A DNA stretch of 33,446 nucleotides from Didymodactylos carnosus (Eukaryota > Rotifera > Eurotatoria > Philodinida > Philodinidae). Within the stretch, counting starts at the first letter, position 1. Each line of letters begins with the position of its first letter. The position numbers and the translations under genes are program-made. The stretch spans positions 1 to 33,446 of the forward strand of contig CAJNOQ010001298.1 of assembly GCA_905250885.1 (NCBI GenBank). The letters are read 5' to 3'. Below, in pieces: positions 1 through 10,166 of the stretch. The notes beneath the pieces are model-generated. The model saw only the letters and a program-made list of their open reading frames with translations, ran no database searches and was not told where the DNA came from.

Positions 1-504
1 TCTGAAAGTGAAAATTTTGCGCAAAAAACGCGTTTCTTGCGTTTTTTTAATGAGCGTTACTGACTCACAATCGCGGTTCCCTTTTGAGCGTTTAAACGCG
101 TTTTTCCAAATGTTTGTCTGCTTGGGGATGAAGTCGATGTAAATGAGGTACGCTCCCGAAAGAATCACCCCTAATACTCCAGCGCCGAACAGTTTTATTT
201 AACTAGATCTGGTATATATCTCACTGTTCGTTATTTAGGTAGGGTTTACTACATATTAATATCGTTTTTGTTCTCACGCTGATTGCAGTGAAAACAAAAA
301 CTGTACCTCAGTTGGAAAAACAAAATTTTCATCTGATTTTTCATTTTCCAACTAAGAACCGTTCCTAAATGAGTAGCTTAATTATGATGTAGTCACCTCC
401 TCCTAATCCACTAACATGAAGCTCGCCACTCATGAGTTTGTCCGAAGATTCTCCCTCATACCAAGAGATCATTGACAGCTGTAAAATAACGATGACTAAA
501 ATCT
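1..504. other. Noncoding stretch
   Basis: No gene is supported. The first 110 bases are rich in short gcgttt/aaacgc words on both strands (for example near 28-45 and 88-105), which can pair locally, but no element ends could be defined. Confidence 0.4.
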
Positions 505-804
505 GGAATATGGTGGATTAAATGAATATGAGAATTGAGGCATAAATATTTGATGGGTTGAATAAGGATCTAATCGAGTTTGTGAAGGCCATATTGACAC
601 TGGTGGTGTACAATGTCATCGGAGATAACAACAGGTACTGATGCTTTCTTCATATCCGAACCAAAATCGATTTTATTGCTATTTCTTTCCGTTTCAGATC
701 CACCACCAGTGTTAATATGGCCTTCACAAACTCCATTAGATCCTTATTCAACTCATCAAATATTTATGCCTCAATTCTCATATTCATTTGATCCACCATA
801 TTCC
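505..804. repeat. 104-bp inverted repeat around the first exon of the zinc-finger gene
   Basis: Bases 505-608 are the reverse complement of 701-804, with about 4 mismatches in 104 (about 96%). The 92-base spacer holds the candidate start codon and the 5' splice site of the downstream gene. The right arm is open in frame (Pro/Ser/Tyr-rich), so it is either exon sequence copied and inverted upstream or an intronic foldback. A transcript through it could form a long stem that loops out the start codon. Confidence 0.85.
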
Positions 805-1090
805 CACGCAACAACTTCATATCAACATCCAATATCAGGCACAAATGTCCGCAATGATATTTTCCCGTCATCACCATCAGCTACCAATGCAACCAGTTGG
901 TGAGATTCAACAAAGATGTTCCAAATGTGAACATCCATATAATTCTAATTTGACTTATTATCATTGTTCCAAATGTACACGAATAGTATGCTATTCTTGT
1001 AGTTATAACGTTCCCACAATATCTGTTGGATCTCGGGTATGTGATTACTGTTTTATGAATGATGTTTTACTAGACGTTGACAAAATTTAG
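613..1090 (+). CDS. Small zinc-finger protein with four CxxC pairs (two-exon model uncertain)
   Basis: The product is not recognised. Bases 900-1090 encode four CxxC pairs (CSKC, CSKC, CYSC, CDYC) spaced like a FYVE/RING-type two-zinc domain, ending in TAG at 1088-1090. The start is uncertain. ATG at 613 is followed by a good donor at 635. Joining 613-634 to 897-1090 (262-nt intron, acceptor AG 895-896) keeps frame and gives a 71-aa protein starting MSSEITTVGEIQQRC. The more usual 63-nt intron (635-697) keeps the upstream frame, which stops at 901-903 before the zinc finger. An unspliced start at ATG 788 would give 100 aa. The gene may be a rearranged or broken copy, because the inverted repeat covers the same region. 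Zinc binding is inferred from cysteine spacing only. Confidence 0.45.
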
Positions 1091-1326
1091 ATCTGGTTTA
1101 TTGAAAGTGAATAATTTTAGTATGTTCTTTCTGTACAATGTTCACAATAAACTATGTAGTAGTACATATGCTTTCATTACTCAGAGACTACAATATTACT
1201 AATTGGTTGGAAAAATCTCGAAATCGGCTCATTATGTACAAATTTATTTGTGCGAAATATTTTCTACAATCATTGTAGAAAATAGGCTTTACTAAAACGT
1301 TGCAAACCCGTGTAATTTCAACGGGA

Positions 1327-1560
1327 CGGTTCCAATTAGACATACATTTCGCTGTACGGTTCCTATTAGGCACAGAGCCTAATTGGAACCAAAACGACCC
1401 TCTCCTTAGTAAATCTTCCTGCGATCCGTCTCTGATGGGAATTTCGGAATAATTTTTATATCATTAAATAGATAAGACTTTCAGCTAAATCGCTTCAAAA
1501 CTCACTCAGATACTAGAGTCACAAGTTAGACAAATCTAGTTGCGGTTCCAATTAGACACA
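1327..1560. repeat. Cluster of a 14-17-base repeat, direct and inverted
   Basis: The word cggttccaattagacay occurs at 1327-1343 and 1543-1559, with a variant (cggttcctattaggca) at 1357-1372 and an inverted copy (gcctaattggaacc) at 1377-1390. The inverted copy and the 1543 copy could be the terminal repeats of a roughly 180-bp MITE (1377-1557). The two upstream copies may come from related insertions. No coding content was seen. Confidence 0.6.
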
Positions 1561-1670
1561 TTACTCTAGCAAGAAAAGTATTTCAATAAAATAGAAAAAA
1601 ATTTAATTGATTTTTAATATTAGTCGTTTAATATTTTTCTTTTTAACTTTTTTCGGTATATCCCTTATTA

Positions 1671-2487
1671 AGATCTTGTTCTTTAAGATTCTGATAATAT
1701 AATCTGACTAGGGAACATATTTGAGTGACTCCCTAGAAAAGAGACGAGCAGCATACAATTTATGGAAGGCCCCATAGCAGCAGAACTAACGGGAAAACAA
1801 GAAGAAACGTCCTTAGGGCCTTCCATAAATTGAATGCTGCTTCATGAGAAAATGTTGTAAAGAGCTCGAAGACATCTCATTTTCTTCAGAAATATTTGCT
1901 CTACACGATCGACATATTTGCAAAGAATTTCTAGATTGAACCCCGGGACTTGGTTTTCTGAGATTTTGGTTTTCCAGAGCCTCTGGTTTCAGTCGTTTTG
2001 ATAGAACCGTTGTGTACACCGCCTGAGATCGGAAATTCTTTCAGCTGTTTAAATCTTTTTTCAAATTTATTCTAGCTATTATGGTCGATGAGAAAAATGA
2101 AAAATAAAGGCGGCGAACAATTTTTGGACCCACTATGGGATTAAGCGACGAAGTATTTAATATACAAAAACCGCTGCCAGGCTTCGTTAACTTTCCTATT
2201 AACACATGTTGTAGAGCGTTTCAAGGTGCATCGAATGATGCAAAAAAGAATAAGCAGTAATCTACGAAACATGATACTCATCAATAGGGTAAGGTAGGCG
2301 AAATAAATCATGTTCTCTCTCAATCCTTGTGGCATCGAGACCACAATCAGGACAGCTAAGATATACATATTCGTGATCAGCGTAAAATTCTCTACAAGAC
2401 AGGCTAGGTCTCGTCTCTTTTATTGAGGGTCACTCAAATATGTTCCCTCGTTAGATTATACTATCAAAATCTTAAAGGATGAGATCT
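1671..2487. mobile_element. 817-bp DNA transposon-like element with about 80-bp TIRs, TA-flanked
   Basis: The left end (1671-1747) and the reverse complement of the right end (about 2411-2487) align over about 77 bases with high identity; both begin agatct and share ggaacatatttgagtga and agagacga. TA dinucleotides flank both ends (1669-1670 and 2488-2489), as expected for Tc1/mariner-type insertion. A nested hairpin pairs 1748-1772 with 1816-1840 (24 of 25 bases). No transposase motif was seen, so it is probably non-autonomous. The interior carries minus-strand open frames, listed separately. Confidence 0.75.
1813..2430 (-). pseudogene. Open reading fragments inside the TIR element, possibly a captured gene piece
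   Basis: On the minus strand a frame open from about 2422 to 2141 encodes a hydrophobic, membrane-like stretch (residues such as MYILAVLIVVSMPQG and LLLILFCIIRC). A second open segment at about 2026-1813 encodes a polar tail containing CRSC and ends in a stop inside the nested hairpin. A consensus-like acceptor (ctcag) precedes the second segment, but the only phase-compatible donor is weak (gtcgct). No family is recognised. It could be a host fragment carried by the element, or chance. Confidence 0.2.
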
Positions 2488-2489
2488 TA

Positions 2490-5400
2490 TAAGACCTTAG
2501 TAAGATAATTTTAAGAAGTATCTAAGATTTTTACTAGGGCTATTTGAGAGTATTCATCGAAACGAAATCAGTCAGAGAAAAGTCCAAATAACTGACTATT
2601 ACGGCACAATAACAACGCAGAAACGGTCATTAAATAGTACTATTAACTGTCTGATTTCAGACAGTTTTTACTCAAAAAAATGCCACTTTTTGGGAACATC
2701 CCAGTTAAAATGTCTAAAAACGGTTAAACAATCATGCCAGATGATCACAAAATATCATTTGACAATAAGTTGATGATCCATTAAAAAACATTTAAGGGAT
2801 CTCTAATGTACCGAATTTTATTTACGTCTTATGATCGTATTGAGTGACGTTGCTAAACCATGCACTTTTTTTTATGCTCAGTTGATGTGTGAAGTTGTTG
2901 AAGAAAAAAGTTAAAATTTTATTAAAGTTTATTCATCATGTCAGAACGGTGTTTTATATATATATGATACATCGTAGCAAAATTTATATTGTGTGAATCA
3001 GTCACTACTTGATGTAAAATCTTGTAAGTTCTTAAGACAAGAAATTCAAACACAATAGGCAAATGACTGTTTCAAGATCTTACCGATTGTTATACACTGG
3101 TCTTCTAAGATCTTAAAATAAGTTGCCACAAAATTTCACAAGATCAGAAAGCTATGCAAGACAATTATACAAGTTAGACGTGCTTCGCCTACAAATTTTT
3201 TCTGTTTTGGACCAAGTATGTTTGTGAAAGAATCTGAGTGGGTGGAAGATAAATGTAAAAATATTTTCTCACAACATTTAAATATCTCAACGCCTGTGGA
3301 TTTATTAAACTCAAATGGCATTTTCTGTTCAGCTCCTAACAATTTTCAATGTAAATATTCATTGCCTTCAAAGTTGCACTTATTATGATTACTTCGACTC
3401 TCGCTTTTAGAACTGCATCAATAAAAAATGATTAAACTAAATATAGTTTAGATTGGTCTGGTTATTGTCCTATTATTTTTCAAAAGCTTTTTATTTAAGT
3501 ACTGTAAGTAACCGAAAAAATCTTTTATACATAATCATACAGTAAATCATCTGTTATATTATTATAGCTAACCAGGTGGTCAACAACTTTGTCGTAATTG
3601 TCCTGAAAACAGAACAAGAATATTATGTGCTGAAATATAGCCAAATAAATGTATATTATTTTGATCTGCAATAAAAGACTATGATAGAAAATCGAGAAGT
3701 AATACAACTGTTATGCTTGTTTACGAGTAAGTAGGTATACAGACCGAAAAATGGACATTAAAAAACTGATATTCGGTTTAAATCGACACCAAAAAATCCA
3801 AAATATTGCTGTGGAACGGTTTAAAATGATATAAAGAGTTAGCACATAACATCTGTTTACTATTGTCAATGAAACATCTGATTTTTATTTTAATGAGTGG
3901 ATAAAGTCGGATATTTCTTTATATTTCGTAGCTGTGTAAAACTCAAAACGTCAAAACCAGAAAAAAACACACAAATCTACGTTCTTGACGTAAAGAACGA
4001 GTTAATATCTGTTATTTGTCCCATGATGGATGGCGTATGTATATGCTTCTTCTTCTGATCATCTGTGTTATGTCCCGAGAATTTCTTGAGGCATGCGTCA
4101 GTTATAAATAACCAAAAATAACCGATCGGTTTCTCAGTTACTGTAGTGCTCTAGAAGCAGAACAATGATGAATTTCTTCTCAGAACCTATCGATAATGAT
4201 CAATTACAAGCATAGCCAATATCGATTGCCAGTCGGTTTTTAGCGGGTAACCTACCTCAACCGAAATAACTGGGGCATACCTAGTTACATAAGTAGTTTA
4301 TGCTGTTATGTCATGGTTTCTCCTGCTCTTCACTTTTTCTTGCAACATCAAAGCCAAATAGTAGTGTCGGTTAACCGACACCGAGGTATACGCATTTACA
4401 AAAGATGATTGAAGAAATAGATATCAAAAGATTTTATAAAATGAAACAGCGTTCACTAAAACATTGTCAATGAATGATGATAGTATCCAACTTAAACGTC
4501 TTAGAGACAATAATTTAAGATAAAAAAGATATAAAATTGAAAACTCAATATTAAGCAGTGTATGGACAGATTCAACAGAGTGAAGGAAGGTAGAAATGAA
4601 TTAGACTCAACGTCTCGTTATTCATCTATCGATAAAATGACTTATTTTAGTGCAAAATCAATGCATGATACAGCAGTTGGCATTAAATATTTTTTATTAT
4701 TAAGATCAGTAGATAAATCACAAAATAACATTGTCATAAAATTCGACTGAATGTATTAGGGCGTATGGTTGTTGTTAATATGATATACGAAGATGAGAAT
4801 AATCTTTAGTTCTTAGCAGCTGTTTCTGCTCGACTTTTCCGTTTACTTCCTTTCCATGCAAACAAAGTTACCATGAAAATATAAAATTACATTTTTTTTT
4901 CTGTTATATATGTGAATGTTAGAATTAATAAAAGTGATGACATAGACGTGTATTTTCTGAACAAAATGTCCAACTAAAATATACGATAGTCTGACGGCCT
5001 ATATTTGACATAAGTCATAAGTCTAGGCTTTGTGTTATTTTAGAAGATTTTTGGGAATTATGTGATATTTTTCTAAATCTTATCGATTTATCATGTTACC
5101 TTTTTGCACATGATGACTAATATTATTTAACATTCGATTTAATTAATAGAATATATACGCATGAACTCGTTTTCTTACAGAAAAGAGAAACGTGTGTGAG
5201 CCAGTTTTTCTTAAAAAAAATTCCAAAACACGTTCGAGTGTGTTAAAACTAACATGCGTTTTTTTTTCGAAATTTTTACATAGGACGCATTCCAACAGTT
5301 GTTTTGTTGTTATATATTGTAAGATTGAACGCTGCTGAGTTCTGAAGAAAAGAAAAATAGTTAGTTGTAATATAATGTATTCGTCCGCTCTCGCTTCATC

Positions 5401-5811
5401 AATTCCTTTTAATATATTTTAAACGAGTTTTTTCTGAAAATGAAACGTGGGATTGGAACAGTTTTTCCGTTCTGTCATTAAAAGAAAAAGAAGAATGTAT
5501 TATACTAGAACGACAAAGGAAAAGGTATATTTTTTCAACTTTTTTTTTTTACAGTTGTTTATAACGAACATTTAGTTCAACATTTCCACTTAGAGTTTTG
5601 ACAAACCGTGCGTGTCTTTCATAAAAGTAAGCAAAAGCTTTACAAGGTTTACTCGAGAAGTTATTATAGTACAGAATTAAAATTAGATCTATCTTTATTT
5701 AGAAGGATAATCGATTTTATCAAATACTCTATTGGATTGGAACAACTAGACATTATCAAATAAAACTTATATTTCTGTTTCTACCCGTAATTACTGCAAT
5801 TTAATTGTGAA
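2490..5811. other. Long intergenic region without a supported gene
   Basis: Short frames (for example 62 codons at 4562-4750) have no recognisable motifs. Two local signals are visible: the stem actgtctgatttcagacagt near 2645-2665, and a perfect 18-bp palindrome gtgtcggttaaccgacac at 4364-4381. A coding-like stretch at 5376-5524 is noted among the findings. T-runs near 5545 and a generic AT-rich leader precede the aminotransferase-fold gene. Confidence 0.5.
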
Positions 5812-6990
5812 ATGTCTATACACCATAAAAAAATCTGGTATGCTCCACATAAATTTGAGGCCTACGGTGAAGAAGAAATAAATGCTGTGGAAGCATGTCT
5901 ACGAGTAGGCTGGTTAGCGCCAGGTCCTATCACTGAAAAATTTGAATGCGAAGTAGCCAAAATATACAAGAAAAACTTTGGCATCATGGTCAATTCTGGC
6001 TCGTCTGCAAATGTTCTTGCGTTGCTCATAGCAGGACTGGAACCGGGAGATGAGGTCATTACGCCTGCTTGTACTTTCTCGACGACTGTTGCACCAATAG
6101 TGCAGCTTCGTCTGAAACCAGTTTTCTGCGATGTCGAAATTGGTTCTTATGTACCCTCTGTTCAACAAGTTATGGACAAAGTATCTGCAACTACAAAAGC
6201 TCTCTTTTTACCTAATTTAATTGGAAGTAAGCCCGACTGGGATCGATTGAAAGCTGAACTTATCATGTTGGGACGACAAGATATTTTATTGATCGAAGAT
6301 TCATGTGATACCATTACCAGTACTCCTGTAACGGATATATCAGTGGCATCCTTCTATTCGAGTCATATAATCACGGCAGGAGGTGGAGGAGGTATGGTGA
6401 TGTGTAATCAAAAAGAACAACGAGATAAGGCACTTCAATATCGTGATTGGGGACGAATGGGGACGAACACCGAAAATTTTTCGGAAAGATTTGGCCATGA
6501 CATTGATGGTATTGAATATGATTTCAAATTTCTCTATCCACTTCTCGGTTATAACTTTAAATCGACAGAAATGAACGCTGCTTTTGGTCTTGAACAAATG
6601 AAAAAACTTCCATTTTTTCAACAAAAACGTCGAGATAATATTGCAAATTATGTACAACAACTCAAAGAACTTGAACAATTTGGTCTTGTATTGCCTAAAC
6701 AACATGATAGTATGGATTGGTTAGCGTTACCACTTATGTTACCAAATCGAAAGCCTCTCCTTCAGAAACTGGAAGATTGTGAGATTCAAACACGTGTGTG
6801 TTTTGCTGGTAACGTCACACGTCATCCAGCCTACCGACAATATCTCCAAGAATTTCCTAATTCAGATAGAATAATGAGTGATGGCTTTCTCGTTGGCGCT
6901 CATCATGGTCTCGAAACCGATGATATTAACTATGTTTGCAGTGTTATCAAAGCCCATGTCATGAACGCATCATCTATGAAAAATGTTTAA
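5812..6990 (+). CDS. DegT/DnrJ/EryC1/StrS-family sugar dehydrase/aminotransferase, His-type active site
   Basis: An intronless 392-aa fold-type I PLP enzyme of nucleotide-sugar metabolism. The phosphate-binding loop is NSGSSAN (61-67), the PLP-nitrogen acidic residue lies in IEDSCD (D163), and the late motif LGYNFKSTEMNAAFGLEQ (245-262) is typical of the family. At the position of the Schiff-base lysine there is His185 (FYSSHIITAGGGGG). His here marks the 3-dehydrases ColD (GDP-4-keto-6-deoxymannose) and E1/RfbH (CDP-4-keto-6-deoxyglucose) rather than aminotransferases. The segment RDWGRMGTNTENFSERFG (211-228) aligns with the part of E1/RfbH that carries the [2Fe-2S] cysteines but has none, so a ColD-like, cluster-independent reaction is more likely. 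Substrate unknown. The family is mainly bacterial, and together with the lack of introns this suggests horizontal acquisition. The start is the first in-frame ATG and matches the usual family length. Confidence 0.88.
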   Translation: MSIHHKKIWYAPHKFEAYGEEEINAVEACLRVGWLAPGPITEKFECEVAKIYKKNFGIMVNSGSSANVLALLIAGLEPGDEVITPACTFSTTVAPIVQLRLKPVFCDVEIGSYVPSVQQVMDKVSATTKALFLPNLIGSKPDWDRLKAELIMLGRQDILLIEDSCDTITSTPVTDISVASFYSSHIITAGGGGGMVMCNQKEQRDKALQYRDWGRMGTNTENFSERFGHDIDGIEYDFKFLYPLLGYNFKSTEMNAAFGLEQMKKLPFFQQKRRDNIANYVQQLKELEQFGLVLPKQHDSMDWLALPLMLPNRKPLLQKLEDCEIQTRVCFAGNVTRHPAYRQYLQEFPNSDRIMSDGFLVGAHHGLETDDINYVCSVIKAHVMNASSMKNV

Positions 6991-7389
6991 ATAATATTCG
7001 TTTACTTGATAAAATGTGAATTAGTTTCATTACTTTTTAATTATTTCAACGGCGTACATAAAAGAACAAAAAAACCGTTTTTTTTCATTGACTATGAGAC
7101 ATTAAGGACCGTAGGTAACTTGTCATTTTTATGGAAACTAAAAGATTTTTTTTTCATAATAATAGTCTACATTAAGTGTTAGAATATTTAAAAAGAAAAA
7201 AAAACAAATATCCTTGAACAAAAAATAATACGGGAAAAAAATAGATTTATATTTCACACACTTCTCAAAAAGATTTCATATTTTCTCTGATTTTACCCAA
7301 ACACCTTATATCATTCTTTTATAATGTTTTTATACGTTGCAGCAATTTAAAAGAGAAAATGAAAAAAATAATGATATAAAAGAAATAAT

Positions 7390-7515
7390 AAAAAGTCGTT
7401 TTATTCCTGATGTCCATTATATATTTGATGATATTTATTATATTTCTTGTGTTATCAAAACTCATGTTACGATGTTATGAACTGTGTCATCTATTGTGAA
7501 TATTTAAGTAATAGT
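7390..7515 (+). pseudogene. Decayed copy of the 3' end of the upstream dehydrase gene
   Basis: Bases 7427-7515 align with 6917-6994 of the intact gene: gatgatatt...tat, tgtgttatcaaa.ctcatgt, atgaac, catctat.gtgaatatttaa. Weaker similarity reaches back to about 7395. The copy has a frameshift and stops, about 400 bases downstream of the intact stop. It is a remnant of a tandem duplication, or the tail of a second copy whose 5' part is lost. Confidence 0.7.
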
Positions 7516-9311
7516 TTTCAGATATGTAAATTTTGAAATAGCTCAAAATTTTATTTTTTATAAAATAAAACCATTTCGTACAAACCCGAGAAGACTTGCA
7601 GACGTTAAAGTACTTGAAGTTTCCTACTGCCAGTAGCGTAACCTTTCTCTAGAGATCAATAAAAATAAAATTTTCTAATATATATCAAAATTTTTTTTCT
7701 TTTCAATAATTTGAGAATGAACGAAATAAAAAGAAGTCATTTAGTATAAAAACTGGTTAATATTTTCCTATTCATTATACAATCAAGAGTTTAGTTCAAG
7801 CTTGCAATCAGTTTTTTTCGTAGAGTTTTTCTTTTTTCAAAATTTAAGAGATAAACAAGATCCGAATAACAAATCTGAGTTATTATTTTGTTTTCAACAA
7901 AAACATTTGGAAAAAAGTACGTTTTCAATAATAAAGTTGAAAAAATCAAAATTAATAAATAAAAGTTATCGTTCATGAATAACTGATTAAAAGTTAGCAA
8001 ATTGCGTGAATAAGTCCATTTGATACAGCACTCTAGTTTAAGTTAAATAGTCGGATACTATAAGATTCAAAAACAGGCCTAAATCTTCCTAAATAATTTT
8101 ACTTAAACGAATATTGAGAACTAAAGAATAAGAATCATTTCATCTTGCAAAATTTTCCTAATAATCTTGAATCAAATTGAATCTTAAATTACACTCAACT
8201 AAATGTCAATAGATGAAACAAGTGACTCGCTCCTCTTCTGTTAATTCTTCATTTTTTGATGTTTATCTGCATCTGTGTGGAAGAGAATATTTTCATTTTC
8301 TTCTTCTTCTCAAATCAATCACGTTATACGTTTTTAAAATAGGAATTTTTCACTCATACTCCTTGTATAGTAGTTAAATTCAGTAACGAATTATGAAGTT
8401 ACAATACAATCAACAAGATGTTTCTCTATTATAAAACGTATTCTTATTTCAAGTGACTTTTTTAATAAATTTTTCTAATTGAACTCTAATACGATGATGT
8501 AATCAAAATTCCAGTTTAATCCTTAAAAATAAGTAAGTATTTTCAATAAATAATTTATATATTTCTTTGGAAAAAAGAAAAACTCGAAAGTCTAGAAAAA
8601 AGTTGAATGCTTTTAACATGTTTTATCGAATATACATTCTAAAAAAAAGTTGTTCTTTCAGGTTTTCAAAAAACAGAAAAATCAATGGAAATTTTGTTTT
8701 TCATTTGTCCCAAATAGGGAACTCAAATTCTGTTCTTCAGCTCTCAAGAACTCAAAATTTGTTTTCAATTTTTGAAAAACTGATTTTTCTGTTCTTTGAA
8801 AACCTGAAGAACAACTTTTTTTTAGAATGTACTACTTGCTCTATTTAAAACTCATTCCTTTTCCACCCGAGTACATTTTTTCTGTAATTAATCTGTTTTC
8901 AGGACCTTTTCACGATAAATTGAGTATTAAAAATTTGTGGTGATTTACTATTGTTAAATCTTATCGTAATAAGTATTTGCAAATTTTTTTAGAAATACAA
9001 AAATGTAATCAACTTCCTGTACTTTTAAGATTTACATAAAAGAGCCTCATACAGTTTTTCATTTGAAAAAGGAAAAGACGTTCGTTTTTTATAAGACTTC
9101 AGCATTATATTCTCCAAGTTTTTGAGTCGTAATTAATTGTCTATGTGGAAGGGATGATTAGTAATAATACCAAAAAATTAACGATTCAACAGAAAAAAAT
9201 TCACTGTGTCTCAATTTTTATCACTTTTAACACAAAAAAGTCAATAACACTTCTTTTTTTACCATATAGATCTTTAGTGTTCTTTCAGATTACATTTTTT
9301 TATGTTCAATA
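7516..9311. other. AT-rich intergenic region with one hairpin
   Basis: No supported gene. Minus-strand 7791-8000 and plus-strand 8567-8848 frames are low-complexity; the latter runs through the inverted repeat at 8634-8830. The region just before the DUF5672 gene (9240-9311) is T-rich with no clear TATA element. Confidence 0.5.
8634..8830. repeat. Inverted repeat with about 50-bp arms
   Basis: 8634-8684 pairs with 8781-8830 with few mismatches; both contain acattctaaaaaaaagttgttc or its complement. The loop is about 96 bases. The outer ends carry no obvious target duplication. It resembles the other foldback elements of the window. Confidence 0.75.
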
Positions 9312-10166
9312 ATGTTTTATTCACGAACACTCTTAATAATTGTCGTATCTGGCGTCATAGTATTTTTTCTCATGTATGAGACTTATTGGTTTATTATATC
9401 TGATAAAAATATAATAGTTGATACAAAATCTATCGGTGTTATTTCACCAAAGAATATAAAACCCATGTACTCAGCGGTAACTTTTGATTTTCGAAATATC
9501 GATATGTTAATTTATACAATCTTAAATATTCGTCATCATTTACCCAATGAATGGCCCATACAAATATTTCATGGCAAAGAAAATTATCAATTTCTTCTTA
9601 ATTCAACGTTATCCACATATATTAAATTGCAACAAATTATTTTACATGAATTAACACCATTCACGGGTCATCAAGGTTGGGGATGGTATACAAATCACAT
9701 GTTAACAAATTTATCGTTTTGGGAAAAGATTCTTGGAGAAAAGGTTCTTTTTTTTCAAATGGACACTTTATTTTGTGCAAATACACCTCATCGAATTACA
9801 GATTATCTCGTTTATGATTTCATTGGTGCACCATGGCATTCAAAATTTCATTTACCACCTGGAATAATAGTTGGAAATGGTGGATTTTCTCTACGCAACA
9901 AAAATAAAACGATAAAACTTTTGAAAATGAAACCATATGATGGCGCTGTACCGGAAGATGTTTGGTATAGTATGTACTTTCACCTTGTTAATGCGACAAT
10001 AGCACCTCTCGAAGTAGCAAAAACTTTTTCTGTCGAGTCAATCTTTTATGAGAGACCAGTTGCGATGCATAAACCTGTTTTAGACGATCACGAAATAAAG
10101 CGACTATGTGTGACGTGTCCCGAATCAGGACTTATTTTTCCATTTTGTGGAAGAAAATATCGATAA
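9312..10166 (+). CDS. DUF5672 glycosyltransferase-like type II membrane protein
   Basis: Intronless, 284 aa. A short basic N-terminus is followed by one hydrophobic segment (about 7-29), fitting a Golgi/ER signal anchor with a lumenal catalytic part. Motifs match my recollection of the DUF5672 family: GWGWYTNHML (122-131), FWEKILGEKVLFFQMDTLFC (136-155), YDFIGAPW (168-175), GNGGFSLRNKNK (188-199) and PEDVWYS (214-220). Four N-glycosylation sequons (N97, N133, N198, N227) fit a lumenal location. The family is thought to transfer sugars, but donor and acceptor are not known. The gene is more typical of fungi, plants and bacteria than of animals, so horizontal origin is plausible. It lies 2.3 kb downstream of the sugar dehydrase on the same strand, with a large gap, so operon-like coupling is not implied. 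Confidence 0.8.
   Translation: MFYSRTLLIIVVSGVIVFFLMYETYWFIISDKNIIVDTKSIGVISPKNIKPMYSAVTFDFRNIDMLIYTILNIRHHLPNEWPIQIFHGKENYQFLLNSTLSTYIKLQQIILHELTPFTGHQGWGWYTNHMLTNLSFWEKILGEKVLFFQMDTLFCANTPHRITDYLVYDFIGAPWHSKFHLPPGIIVGNGGFSLRNKNKTIKLLKMKPYDGAVPEDVWYSMYFHLVNATIAPLEVAKTFSVESIFYERPVAMHKPVLDDHEIKRLCVTCPESGLIFPFCGRKYR

Noticed and set aside
4562..4750. 62-codon plus-strand frame in the intergenic region
   Set aside because: No recognisable motif, no splice support, length expected by chance.
6340..6705. 121-codon minus-strand frame
   Set aside because: Antisense shadow of the dehydrase gene, low-complexity residues.
5812..6990. Calling the gene a sugar aminotransferase
   Set aside because: The Schiff-base lysine is replaced by His185, which points to the dehydrase subgroup.
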